Of a DNA stretch of 64,000 nucleotides, positions 48,101 through 58,268 are shown piece by piece (positions within the stretch are counted from its first letter, which is position 1; the number at the start of each line of letters is the position of its first letter). The DNA is from Strigamia acuminata (lineage: Eukaryota > Arthropoda > Chilopoda > Geophilomorpha > Linotaeniidae). The DNA lies in NCBI GenBank assembly GCA_949358305.1, contig OX442323.1, positions 6,820,001 through 6,884,000 on the forward strand, written 5' to 3'. A model generated the notes under the pieces. That model searched no databases. It saw only the letters and a list, made by a program, of their open reading frames with translations, and was not told the origin of the DNA. A program made the position numbers and the translations under genes.

Positions 48101-51100
48101 AATTTGCTATTGGTGATGAACAAGTCGTCGCGAAGTAAGAAACTCTGGAAACGAAGTAAATCGGATCTTGAGAACCCAATTTTACAATTTATTGCTTTCC
48201 GCTTTAATGCAGTCCAAAATGTAGAACATTTTTGGTTGGTCGATCATTGTTTGTTAGTACCGTACTGCCTCATTTAAACACCTGGGTTCATTTAGACGCC
48301 GGGCCCGAATAAACGCCGAAAGTTGGGCGGCGTTTATTGCACCGTGCGCCGCCCCGAACCGACTCTACCGGGCGTTTAAATGAGGCAGTACGGTAATATT
48401 GTTTAGATATTGTATCACTAAATTGCATTGTATATGTGGTTGTCAAAGAGAAATAAATACACTGAATGAACGTTTGAATATGGAGCTTTAACGTAAACTT
48501 AAATGATGCATCAACAATTCGCTATAAGGAGGCTCTACTATATTACAAAATGCATTCTCGTGCAACCCAATGCATTTCAAAATACATTGCAATAAAATTC
48601 CAATATATTTTTTAACCACATGGGAACTTAAACGTCGCTTCCTCGTTTTAAACCGATACAGCAAGTGCACGAAAGCCCGAAAGTGACACAAATTGCCCTT
48701 TTGGCAGCCTTAACAACTAACACAATGTTATCATCTTTAAACATAAGTTTCAACAAAAAAATCCAAACCAAAAAAAACCCTTCAATTCGATCGAGCTGAC
48801 GTCGTAAATGGGAGCCAAGGAATGAAGAGTCGGTGTTGTTGAGGATTAGATTTTTGTCCATTAGCAAATGGCGAAAAAGCTCTCTGCAAATTTGTTTTAT
48901 TACTCGTCTTAATTCCAAGCATGTTTGAGATGGAAAAATTCAATTAGAACCTCCATCCCCAGAGAGACAAGGGCTAGAAGGAGTAAATAAGCCGACCACT
49001 TGGACCAACATTTAACAAAGGACGAGAAAAATGCATCATCATTTCGTGGCGGCCCCTCGGGGATTAAGGTTATATTGTCGCCATCTTCCATTTATATTGA
49101 CAGTCGCTGTAAAACTCGTTGTCATAGAAACACACCGAGCTATCAGACATGTTGCTAATTAAGGGAGAGGGGAATCAAACGAGATAAGATAAAAATTAAT
49201 CTACGCCAAGGATAAAAATATTCATTTTTACTGCACACGAGCCATTTTACCTGGAAGGAAATTCTAGAACCAGGTGTAATTCTTCATTAAAACACTAAGT
49301 GCTGATCCTGTTACCGGCACTTATAGTGAATCGGCAAACATTGCAAAACCCGCCCGTTCCGTTGTAACCAGGTTTTCGTAAACTCATTATATGAGAATTG
49401 CAGACGTTTTTCTGTACTCGGAATCCCAGTCGACTCGAATCCTTGTCTGATTTCAGACTGTTTCTATATCAAGAACATCTGCCACCCGCTTCCGACAGAG
49501 TTTTCGATAGATTCTCCACTATGGGGCCGTCCATAAATTACGTAACGCAAATTTTGGGATTTTTAGACCGACAGATGATATGAGTGTACCGTATTATCCC
49601 GCTTTAAGCGGAGTGCCGCTATAAGTTAAATTACCAAGTTTTGAAAATTACACCTCCAAATGCTGCTGAAATGCCAATAAAAGCGGGGTTTACCGGCAGT
49701 CTGGTTAAACCCGTAGTGTGAATTCTTGTATGGGGATTTAGGCCATGAAAGCTGTAATGTGTGGGATGACTTTCTTAAGGACCCAACTTAGCATTTGCTA
49801 CAAGAGCTTGGAAAACCACAGAAAACCCAGTTGGAGTCGGGTGGCAGATGTTCATGCCCTAGAAACAGTACCTAAGTCAGACAAAGATGAGAAATAACTG
49901 CGATTCCGACCGTTAACCCACCCAAGTACTGACTATAGACCCAATGCTGCTTAACTTCCTTCAGGCTTTTGCTGACACTTTTAAACCAAGAGTTAGAAGA
50001 AGAAAACTATCAAAACTCGAGTTTATTGCTTCTCTACAACCAACATTTCCATAAAGCCATAAAAATGACATCTGTACTTGGCCAGATGTTAAACTACTCA
50101 TAAAGCTGGTGCTAAATCAGCAAAATGGCGTCCTCCAGCCACCAATATTGGCGCCAATTGCCCACTGCAATTAGGTCACTATACCTTCATTACAGTTGAT
50201 GAAACCCCGTCAAAGATAAAAGCTTAGTCATAAACCACATCAAAAAATCAACAAATTCGTTGTCAAGACAACAGCAACCAAACAGTGATGAGGAAGGAAA
50301 AGAAAAATGAGTCAGTCAGTAGGAGGTCGTCAATACGATAAATTGCTTCAGCCACACAATCGCGGGTCAACAGACGCATGTCATCTGCTTCCCCGTCGGG
50401 GGCCCTTTCTTTTTACCCCTTTCACTCTTTTTCTCCTTTTATCTTTATTCCATCAGAACCGCATCAAACAATCCCAGAGAGAAAAAAGACGAATCGATAG
50501 CGAAAACCATTTTTCAATTCTTTTCAATATATTTATCTAACTCACACAAATCCCCTCCTAATAAATCCCCATCCAATACTGAAAAAACATCATTTTCTAA
50601 AACTCTCTGACAATTTGGTTTTAGCCTGGATTTTAAAGTCTCTTTCACCAGCATTTAGCACATGTTTTTCCAATCTCGGTGTAGAGCAAATCCCCTTCTG
50701 AACCCACCAGAGGATTTCTCCTTTATACACTCCCTTCTTAAAAGGAAAAGACTAACTCAGCACCATGTACTAGACGTAGATCTCAAGATATCTGGTCTTT
50801 CAGAGACAAATCGAGAATGTTGGTAATGCCTCGACGACTGATCTTTCTTAACCCCAGATTTCCATTTATTTCTTTGCCCGCGTGCAACAAAATGCTGGGT
50901 TAGTCTTTTCGTAAAATCGAGACATCGAAGAGAATTTGCTTATTCCTCTTCGATGTCGAAGACTAAAGTGAATTTACTGGCTTTTGTCCCAAAGGAAAAA
51001 ATGCCCAAGAGGCCACCTTTTAATATAATTGCCCTTTTTTCGACTTCTAAACCTGATGTTTAGAAAGTCTAATAAAACGGTCATGTCGGTCTTCGGCGAC

Positions 51101-54100
51101 TACATCGCGCATTTGCGACGAGTTAAATCCAACATTAGGTTCGGTCCCGAATGTGTTTTTCTTTGCTACGGTTCTAGAAGGGGTTTAGAAGTCTAATATG
51201 TAATGCGTCCATGCATTACAGATGTTTACTTGTTTTTAAAGAAAAATGGGACATCCTTCTCCTTTTACAAATGTCAAGCCGATGTTTTGCCTCAAACCGC
51301 CCCTGAAAGTCACTTTAGCCTACAATATTAAACGGAGCAAGTAGAAATTATCACGCGAGGTAATGCGACTTATTGGGTACCTTACTAAACGAGCAATTAT
51401 GTACAGTGCTGGACCGGCCCGGAGGTTACCAGGAATTTCCCAGGCCCACCGCAGCCCACCGCAGCCTGTCCCTGTGGCCCGACCCATCAAGATTTCCCGG
51501 TACTAAATTTGTACCCAGTCCAGCTCTGATTATGTAATGGAAAAATTTATTCTATACATTGAATGTAATTCATTTATTCACCTCGCGCTGATAATTTCTA
51601 TTTGCACAGTTCTGGTTTAACCACACACAATTGACCAAACCATGCAGCCAACACTGCATATAAGAGTGACCTGCGAATGAACTCATTTAATTGCTGAGTC
51701 ACTTATCTTTCAAGAATCAAACATACCTAATGTCCATCTATATATTGTTTCCGGAGTAGGGCTTAAAGAGGGCCACAATTTAGGTTTATTTTCGGTAAAG
51801 ACGTCAATAGGCCTGAATCCAAATTCAGCTGACATATCCTTCCTGCAACCATCCATCAATGTTTGCACATGGATGCGAGTAGAAATTATCAGCATGAGGT
51901 GCAAATTTAACTCATGTTCAATAAACAATTAACGTTCCAGTTTGATTTTCTCCACCAGAACGACCTTCAGGCTACAATTTTAATTTCCACGGCTCAATAC
52001 ACAGTTTGCAGCAGATATTTTCCCCTTACAATTATGACAATTTTTACGCTATATTTAGTGTAAGGTAAAAGCGTTAAAGTTTGGGTTGCAGTTGAAGTTT
52101 CATGGTATAGTTATAAAATTAGACATATCACGTGATTACCGAAAATAGTATTGTCTTGTTAGCATAAAAAAAGAGAATTCTTGGTTTTAAATGTCTGCAA
52201 CTTTATTATTGTGAATTTAAATGAATAGTGGAAAACTACCGGATTGGCTACGTTATAGTTTCAGAAATAGTGTAAGCTCCGATAGAGTTATAACTCTTCC
52301 ACTATACTTATATGCATAACGGGGGTTTTTATAAGGGAAAAGTACCTGCCGCAAACTGTGTAATAACATGTATCAACCGATATTTGTAAAAAATTCAAAT
52401 ATTAGGCCCAAAAATTCCTTCCGGTTTAAAAATTCTTAGACTTAAAGCCCTTCTCTGTAGTTCTTACCCTACACACGCTTGGGTATCTCAGAAGAGGCCT
52501 CGGTAGAGTTCCGAAACGATCCAAGAGTTTCACCTCCAACACAGCAATAATACAAATAATCACCGCCATAAAGTTGAAATACTCCTAGCCCGTTTCTATG
52601 CATATTTCACCCTTCTTCACCAATATGGAAAAATGAGCGCAACCACGGCAGAAAGCAAACGATGCAGTTCATGTTACAACCGCAAGCAGTGGAGGGTGTG
52701 GCTTAATGGAACATCGATACCAGACAAAGAACAGGTGAATGGGAGACGCCCAGACCTTCACACCCAATGTTGGACACCAACAAACAACTCTCACCGATTT
52801 CAATGCCAATGAATTCACAAAAAAGCGACAACAACAAAATTCCGGCTCAAACGAGTCGCATATCCATTGATTGCCATTAAACGCGAGGGGGACGGCGGCT
52901 GTAATGACAAATACAATTCACACAACTCCCCATCGCATTAACTGACCACTATTTACCTTGCCACGTGCGATTTCTTATCACCAAATAGCCCTAACCCCAT
53001 TTTCTAAGGGGGGAAACGATCCCATTTACCCTCAATGTGTGGTATCATATCCTTCCCCCTTTTCTTCTTTATCCCCTGCAATATGCGCGGTGTCCCATCC
53101 ATTTTATTTTACATTGGACATTGGATAAAGGAAAAGGAGGCGAGTTAACGACGCAGTTTCACACTTGGGGGTAAACGCACGTTTTCGACACTTGTCGTCT
53201 TTAGGAAATTATTGAGCTGCGTGTTAGTCGAGGCGGCTGTCGTCCAAGAAAACCCACCTGCGCTCTTTACGATTTGAAAATCAACAAATTACTTGCATAT
53301 CAACTGCAAATCCACCAAATTTACATGCAAGTCTTAAGCTGTTTAGCGTGGAGATAGGCACACTTTACTTTAATTTTAATATCGGCGCAGGTATCGGTAT
53401 CGGCGATACTGCAAAATATCGATATCGGTCAAAGTCTAGTTTCATCTACCAACAGCTTGCGCATGCGCAGATCGTGTCACTAACCCAAAGGGAAAATACA
53501 AAAGGAAAAAAAGTAAACCAATTGCTACCTTTTGCAAAAGTATCTTTTGGACTAGCTGTTCACCCGCAGAATAAAAAATCAATCAAAACCATAGATCAAA
53601 CAAATATAAAAATACATTTTTGCATAAATTTAACCCAAACCCATAATGCAACCAAACCCAAACCCACACCAAACCAAAACAGAACCAAACCCAACGCCAT
53701 TTCCGGTGTCCAAAAGGAAGAAAAGGAAAGATTTGTCTTTCCTTTCGCAAATTGAACGCACCCATTGGCTCGGATACATGTCCATTTCAACATGCAAACT
53801 AGTAGAGTAAACATGACTCGTACTACAGCAAAATCCACTACCAGCAAAAAAGTCTCTTCGTACGATTCACCAGAGACTTTACGAAGTATAGTTTCTGGTT
53901 TTCGACATTTTTAAAGGTCTGGAGACTCAAGACATAAAAAGTGTGACAATTTCCCAGTAATTTTGTCACGAGAATCCCTATACAGGAACGAATGTCAGCG
54001 CCTCGGTTTAAACGAAAATTCAATGTCCAATTGCGACAGCTTCCGAGCATGGCACGTGGGAACACAAGTTCGTCACAAATTGAGCAATGGACTGGAATTG

Positions 54101-57100
54101 TATATCGGTTTGTTTACTCGTCGCTGTTGCTGTTAAAAAGAAGGGAAAAAAATTAATGGGTAAAAAGACGAAATAAAATAAAAATCCAAGACGCCATTTT
54201 CAAGTTGGCAAGGCGACCTTCGACTAGAATTATGTACACAGGTAAATGAGACGTGGAAAAATGAAAATCGAAGAACCTGAGCACTAATGAATTTCATTAC
54301 CCTCCCACCCACTTACTTAAATCTAAATCTCAGCTAAAGAACCCCGCCCAAATCAAAATAAAAAGAAATTAATTTTTTTTTTCTCTCTCTCTCTTCTCTT
54401 TTTATTTTTTTCCTCTTTCCAATTGGGAGCAAAATTCCAACAGCTGGTCTTGAATTAAAATGCAAAACAAAAACAACATCTCCGTTTAAATAAATTAAAA
54501 TTTACATTTCCTCTATTGTTTTGTTTAGTTTTTTGTTTTGTTTATTTGTTGGTACCTGCCAAACGAGGCAATCAACTTCCCCAACAAATAAATTTGTTTT
54601 CTTTTTGTTTTTAATAGAATTAAATTGGTTATTGGCAAATTAACATCTGGCTAGGTCATGTGCGTTGTATTGATGGTTTGTACTTGTACCAGCCACACTT
54701 TGGAGTCGATTTTCATTGTTCTTGTAAATTAATACCAATTTTTTTTTCTTTTTCTTTTTTTTTTGGCTTTGTAATGAAATTGGCAATGAAAAATATGCAA
54801 TTTTCTTCCACTTCATCAATTTTAACGCGAAAATGCTGCAGTTTGGGGCTCCCATGTCCCAGCCCTAAAAACAGAGGTAATAAACTTACAAATATTCAGA
54901 CTTTTAATTATCGTATGTTAATTCCATCGCGCTGAAATTTCAATTACATTTAGTGGTGCTGGTGGAAATAACAACTTTTTATTTTAAATTTCATTTTCCC
55001 CTTCGTTCCATTTGCGCGGCAATAAAACCCGAAATGAGAAAAAGACGGAAAATATCGAGGGAAAAAAGCAGAAATAAATTCACCCATAAACAAAAAAATA
55101 CCGACTTAATCCCAACATTTTGCTCCATAATTTTACAGCGCTCCTATAAAACAAAATAAAATAAAAACTAAAACCGCTCTCGCTTCGTTAATAAACGGAT
55201 CTGATTAATTAAGCCTAACGCTTAAGCCTGACCGCAGATTCGTATCCGCAACGATCTAAACACGGCCACTTGACAAAATGCGCCTTTACCAACGTCGCCT
55301 TTAAAAACTAAATTAAATTATGGAAGGAAAAAAATCTTTCAAAAAAAAAAAGGTAAACCAAGATTCTAACATTTTTATTTTTTTTTAAAGGAAAAGTTCG
55401 GATCTATAAAATGCTGGCTTCCGATAATTCACAAACAGCGCTCGTACTTGCACTTCTAACCGTTTAATGTCGCGTGAACCGACTAAACGACGTGATTTAA
55501 CAAGTTAATTACACAAATTACCGCATAAAACCCATTATAATTTATATTTCCACTAACTCGGATCGAAATTCCATATTTTTCACAACAAATTTCAATTTTG
55601 CAGCTAAAACCAAAAAAAAAATTGTGAAAAATTTAAATAAATAAATAAACTTTCAAAAAAAATGCTGAATATGCGAACAAATACACATCTAAGCCTAGGT
55701 CTTTACTCCTTGCCCCATTATAGATCTTATCCATCCCCCAAGATTTAAAAACCGCCGTTACACCCATCTTGGCATCATGGCCGCCATTCTCCCTCTTTCG
55801 GCAAATCCATAAACACAAAACTCGTGAATATTTTCAAAAAATAAAAATATAAATTCAATAACACACAGCAAAAAATACGAAATAATTTATAATCCCATTC
55901 CTTTTTCCACCGTATAATGCCAATAAAAATTTGCACTTGATCAAATTTCAACCTTTTTTGCCCCCCTTGCACAAATCCGAGCAGTGGTGACATCTGATTC
56001 CAATATTTCCTTCAAGGGGGAGTTTTCTAGTTCGGCTTGCCTTTCAAACTCCTCGAAAAAAATAAAATAAAAAACTCCAACAAAAAAAAACATGTAAATT
56101 TCAATCGAAAAAAAAAATTGGAGATAAAACAGACGAGTAAACATGTGAAGTATATGAATCATTCATTCAAGTGTGCCATTTTCTTCACACTGCTAATCTC
56201 ATCAATATTTGTTTTTCTTCGCACAACGCAAAGAATATACAGTAAATTCTCTCATTGAACGTGGTATCTAGTACAACGCGGGTCTAAATTGAACAAAACG
56301 ACTAAAATAAACGTCTAAATTGAACAAAACGACTAAAATAAATGTCTAATTTGAACAAAACGACTAAAATAAATGTTAAATTGAACAAAACGACTAAAAT
56401 TAATGTTAAATTGAACAAAACGACTAAAATAAACGTCTAAATTGAACAAAACGACTAAAATAAATGTCTAAATTGAACAAAACGACTAAAATAAATGTCT
56501 ACATTGAACAAAACGACTAAAATAAATGTCTAAATTGAACAAAACGACTAAAATAAATGTTTAAATTGAACAAAACGACTAAAATAAATGTCTAATTTGA
56601 ACAAAACGACTAAAATAAACGTCTAAATTGAACAAAACGACTAAAATAAATGTCTAAATTGACCAAACCGATTAAATTCAACATCTAAATCTTATTAAAA
56701 AGGATGAAATGACTGTTTCCAGCCATCTTCAGTGATACGCATATGAAATAGAAGTTTTAAAAACATCTAAATCTGTGTTTCGTCAATAGAGCACGGTGTT
56801 CTATCGGGGCATTTACGGTGCTTGAGAAAAAATAACGAAATTGTGTGATTAATTTTCGTGGTGAATAAAAACGTTCAAATATTTATTAAATTAAAGGTAT
56901 TAAGCTCGTGATTCAGCAAATTCACTTCACTTCATTAGACAAATTAAGTGCATTATCACATGACTAGGCGCGCATGCACCGCAGAGTGGATAGTTTTGTT
57001 TAATATTTCTTTTTCCTCGTGCATGAAATCATCTTGCACCCTAAATAAACCCCGACGTGTAATTAATAATTATGCACGTGGAATTAATCGGCATAAAAAT

Positions 57101-58268
57101 CTAACTTCACGAAAAAGTAGGAGAATCGGCCATTTTGGTAATTTGCACCGAGGAGTCATCCATCGTGCAGATAACTTGTCAACAACAATCCGTTCAGTTA
57201 TCATCCAAATTAAAATGGCCGCTCCGTTCAAAAGTGGAAATTCGGAAAAAATTAGTCGGAAAAATCGTTGCAGATCGAGTCGAGCGATAAAAATATCTTT
57301 TTAGAAACATTTATTTTTCTACATCACGAGTGAAGTAAATAAATATCTCGATATTTATTTACATCTGACATTATCCGCATTAGATCTGCGCAAACGCAAC
57401 GATTTCTGTTTGAGATTAAAAACAAATTGGAAAAAAAATTATTTTCAATTTTTTTCCTCATTATTTTGCCCTCCACGTGCACATTTCTGTTCTACATACA
57501 AAAGCAGCACGAAATTGACAAATTGAATTGACATTAAGTAATCCCGCCCTTGTCAACAAGTAATTAGGGAGTTGTTAAGTAACGTGATCTGGTCATTGTG
57601 TTGTGTTGACGAGCAAACCTTTCTAAACAAAAAAAAAAAAAAATACACAAAAATAAAAATATATAATTTAAATCAAATCTCTTCCACGTTTTTAAAATTT
57701 AAAAATTTAAAAAATATTATTTTTTTTTTAATTTTTATCAATTCACTTCAATTCCCCGCAGATCAACAGACGTAAACAAATCACCCAGACAGTAAACAGC
57801 ATTAAAAATAAAAACAAAACAAAATCTAACACGCAAATAACAAAAATTCCAACATAAATAAAAAAAAAACATCTGCAACCTGCTGCAGCAACTCTATTTA
57901 TACCCAAAAACATCGATCCCCGCGTGAAAAACCTCAAAAACCCCAAAACAAACGCCATAAAACACTCAAACACACAATTTAACTCGATATTTAAGCGAGA
58001 TAAATACCTCGGATCGATGTCCACGTAAGTTGTAATTGGTCCTGAGCGGCGCATCGAAAAGTTTGTTGCAATGACAAGTGGTGAAAGTGACGCCGACGAC
58101 ACCGCGCATATTGCCGGACGCGAGCCATCCTTCCTGGTAGTAGTTGGTTCGATTCAACTTCCAGCCGTCGTCTTCGGGTATTTCGTCGGGCACTTTGCCC
58201 ATCCATGAGAACGACAGAATGGCACAGTCACTGTGGGCATTGGCGGCGCGCTCGAAGTGCAGGTGCAT
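30102..58268 (-). CDS. TULP4: TULP4 / TUSP: tubby-like protein 4
   Basis: The family member with N-terminal WD repeats, a SOCS box and a tubby domain; the SOCS box suggests a ubiquitin-ligase adaptor role. Coding exons (minus): 58268-58008, 34277-34149, 33962-33801, 33738-33564, 33469-33353, 33294-33146, 33091-32867, 32804-32576, 32511-32252, 32189-31955, 31893-30539, 30478-30290, 30218-30102. All junction phases agree; about 1200 residues. Diagnostic blocks: [64 protein letters not shown] (start of SOCS box, ~360-405), [17 protein letters not shown] and [68 protein letters not shown], and the C-terminus [13 protein letters not shown], nearly identical to human. As in human, a long Ser/Pro/Arg-rich insert (~570-1100) splits the tubby domain. 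ATG 58268 follows an acceptor (TTTGTAG), so an upstream non-coding exon exists. Confidence 0.96.
30539..31893 (-). CDS. TULP4: TULP4 large internal exon (low-complexity insert)
   Basis: A 1355-nt exon encoding about 452 residues, rich in Ser, Pro, Arg and Ala, with runs of Ser/Thr and basic clusters such as [11 protein letters not shown]. It ends in [15 protein letters not shown], which aligns with the human ESEPELFISGDEL region. It is much more GC-rich than the surroundings, so long open frames appear on both strands (30944-31897 plus, 30765-31316 minus); these are shadows. Confidence 0.93.
33965..34130. repeat. 24-bp AT-only minisatellite in a TULP4 intron
   Basis: About seven units of A-runs plus TATAAAAATATTAT in the intron between the exons at 33962 and 34149. 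The array fills almost the whole 186-nt intron, leaving only splice-site sequence on both sides. Confidence 0.9.
34278..36198. other. Start of the 23.7-kb TULP4 intron, no gene
   Basis: No coding sequence or clear repeat. A PEST-free 70-codon open frame at 35328-35540 has no recognisable features. Confidence 0.4.
36206..37549. mobile_element. 1.34-kb foldback element with 7-bp target duplication
   Basis: The ends CAAGGAGGTGAGAAGGAGAT...(left) and its exact reverse complement (right, 37525-37549) are each flanked directly by GTTCAAT (36199-36205 and 37550-37556). Inner arms also pair: GCCATTTTGCATACAACCTA (36295-36314) with TAGGTTGTGTGCAAAATGGC (37422-37441). The interior is an inverted minisatellite built from CGATTTTTATTGGTTTTA (36340-36530) and its complement (36750-37390). 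A hAT MITE (37015-37139) has inserted into the right half. There is no transposase. Confidence 0.8.
37015..37139 (+). mobile_element. 125-bp hAT MITE, copy 1
   Basis: Starts CAGGGCTGGACTGGGAACAA and ends GGCCAGTCCAGCACTG: inverted ends of the CAG..CTG hAT type. An exact 8-bp duplication ATAAAAAG flanks it (37007-37014 and 37140-37147), the hAT hallmark. It shares orientation-corrected sequence and length with the copy at 51404-51528. Confidence 0.92.
37557..38580. other. TULP4 intron, no supported gene
   Basis: No coding sequence or strong repeat seen. Confidence 0.4.
38585..39065. repeat. 30-bp minisatellite
   Basis: The unit is ACTGCTTAAAACACGTAAAA then TCACCCTAAA, about 15 copies with drift at both ends. 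Confidence 0.9.
39780..39945. repeat. 30-bp minisatellite, five copies
   Basis: The unit is TTTTTGGTCTTTTTGACGGT then TTATTGACGT. The copies are almost identical, so this is a young array. The words GACG and GTCTTTT recall the array at 22.5 kb. Confidence 0.95.
41160..42070. repeat. 41-bp minisatellite, about 21 copies
   Basis: The unit is AAAAACATTAAAAACCGATG then AAAAATAGGTGGAAATCGTCA. Higher-order variation alternates TAGGTGGAAATCGTC and TAAGTGAAAATCATC types. It runs into a transposon-like end at 42110-42157. Confidence 0.95.
42095..42157 (-). mobile_element. Solitary pogo/Tigger-like terminal sequence
   Basis: Read on the minus strand from 42155: ACAGTAGAGTCTGGATTATC, GGCACACTGGTTATACGAAC, GGTTATCCGAA. 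ACAGT with nested GGTTATNCGAA words is typical of pogo/Tigger ends. No opposite end was found; the minisatellite begins instead. Confidence 0.45.
42258..42440 (-). other. Unexplained 60-codon open frame
   Basis: The product ([20 protein letters not shown] ... [20 protein letters not shown]) looks more protein-like than neighbouring noise: balanced composition and no low complexity. It is preceded by a CCTTTCGCAG acceptor-like site, but a stop lies between the two in frame. No homolog is recognised. It is possibly a decayed coding fragment together with 42615-42959. Confidence 0.25.
42615..42959 (-). pseudogene. Unexplained 114-codon open stretch without a start
   Basis: The minus-strand frame is open from the TAG at 42960-42962 to the TGA at 42615-42617 and has a protein-like composition ([53 protein letters not shown]). 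There is no in-frame Met at the beginning. It is inside the TULP4 intron on the same strand. Candidate explanations are a decayed transposon gene, a retrocopy or an unannotated exon. I do not recognise a family. Confidence 0.25.
42963..46251. other. TULP4 intron, no supported gene
   Basis: At 44390-44500 a TAGTGTTGTATCTCGTTCAC start with GTTCACG motifs in both orientations resembles a hAT-type end, but no partner or duplication was found. At 45959-45995 CCTAA-type words occur (CTAACCTAACCTAGCCTAAT). Confidence 0.35.
46252..46833. mobile_element. 582-bp element with perfect 45-bp inverted ends
   Basis: TATACTCTTTCCGCACTCAA, GAGGAGCCCTGGAATCTTGG, CTCCC (46252-46296) recurs as its exact reverse complement at 46789-46833. 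The interior between the arms is mostly the separate MITE at 46401-46748, so this is a nested structure. No transposase. Confidence 0.75.
46401..46748. mobile_element. 348-bp MITE, CCGTACTGCC family, copy 1
   Basis: The ends CCGTACTGCCTTGAACAATG are inverted exactly. The left flank is TA; the right is TG (a decayed TA). Subterminal regions contain many TTAAGCGCCGG / AATAAACGCCGGG-type words. It shares the first 12 bp and the subterminal words with copy 2 (48260-48393). Confidence 0.8.
46834..48257. other. TULP4 intron, no supported gene
   Basis: Nothing coding was recognised. Confidence 0.4.
48260..48393. mobile_element. 134-bp MITE, CCGTACTGCC family, copy 2
   Basis: Ends CCGTACTGCCTCATTTAAAC and the inverse, flanked by TA on both sides (48258-48259 and 48394-48395). 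Internal TTTAGACGCCGGG and AATAAACGCC words in both orientations match copy 1. Confidence 0.88.
49443..49884. repeat. Inverted repeat with ~45-bp imperfect arms
   Basis: TTGTCTGATTTCAGACTGTT plus GAACATCTGCCACCCG (49443-49488) pairs with CGGGTGGCAGATGTTC (49838-49853) and AGAAACAGTACCTAAGTCAG, ACAA (49861-49884). Between the arms lies TACCGTATTATCCCGCTTTA, again a transposon-like end. Confidence 0.6.
49885..51395. other. TULP4 intron, no supported gene
   Basis: Contains the hairpin listed separately at 50900-50966. No coding sequence. Confidence 0.4.
50900..50966. ncRNA. 67-nt hairpin, possible small-RNA precursor
   Basis: The inner stem GACATCGAAGAG (50921-50932) with CTCTTCGATGTC (50946-50957) is perfect over 12 bp. 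An outer stem TTAGTCTT (50900-50907) with AAGACTAA (50959-50966) closes it, with an asymmetric internal loop. Size and shape loosely resemble a pre-miRNA, but the asymmetry is large and no known miRNA is recognised. Confidence 0.25.
51404..51528 (-). mobile_element. 125-bp hAT MITE, copy 2
   Basis: Read on the minus strand it begins CAGAGCTGGACTGGGTACAA, closely matching copy 1 (37015-37139) in ends, length and internal words (CCGGGAAATCT, GGGCCACA, CAGGCTGCG). Flanked by the exact 8-bp duplication ATTATGTA (51396-51403 and 51529-51536). Confidence 0.92.
52000..52360. mobile_element. 361-bp MITE with TA target duplication
   Basis: The left end CACAGTTTGCAGCAGATATT and the right end (inverse) CACAGTTTGCGGCAGGTACT are followed on both sides by TTTCCCTTA. 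TA flanks both ends (51998-51999 and 52361-52362). No coding capacity. Confidence 0.8.
52363..56238. other. TULP4 intron, no supported gene
   Basis: A small cluster of TATCGG words occurs at 53380-53430. Otherwise AT-rich with homopolymer tracts. Confidence 0.4.
56239..56690. repeat. 31-bp minisatellite, about 13 copies, with a transposon-like end
   Basis: It starts ACAGTAAATTCTCTCATTGA and then runs directly into units of AAATTGAACAAAACGACTAA, AATAAATGTCT. The ACAGT start preceded by TA resembles a Tc1/pogo-type end, as at 42155. No opposite end was found. Confidence 0.85.
58008..58268 (-). CDS. TULP4: TULP4 first coding exon
   Basis: 87 codons, [20 protein letters not shown] to LRGHRSE, separated from the rest of TULP4 by 23.7 kb. 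Human TULP4 has the same block ([34 protein letters not shown]), and the next exon starts with [17 protein letters not shown] where human has [17 protein letters not shown]. The phase is 0 on both sides. This exon is the main evidence that the distal part belongs to the same gene. Confidence 0.94.
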
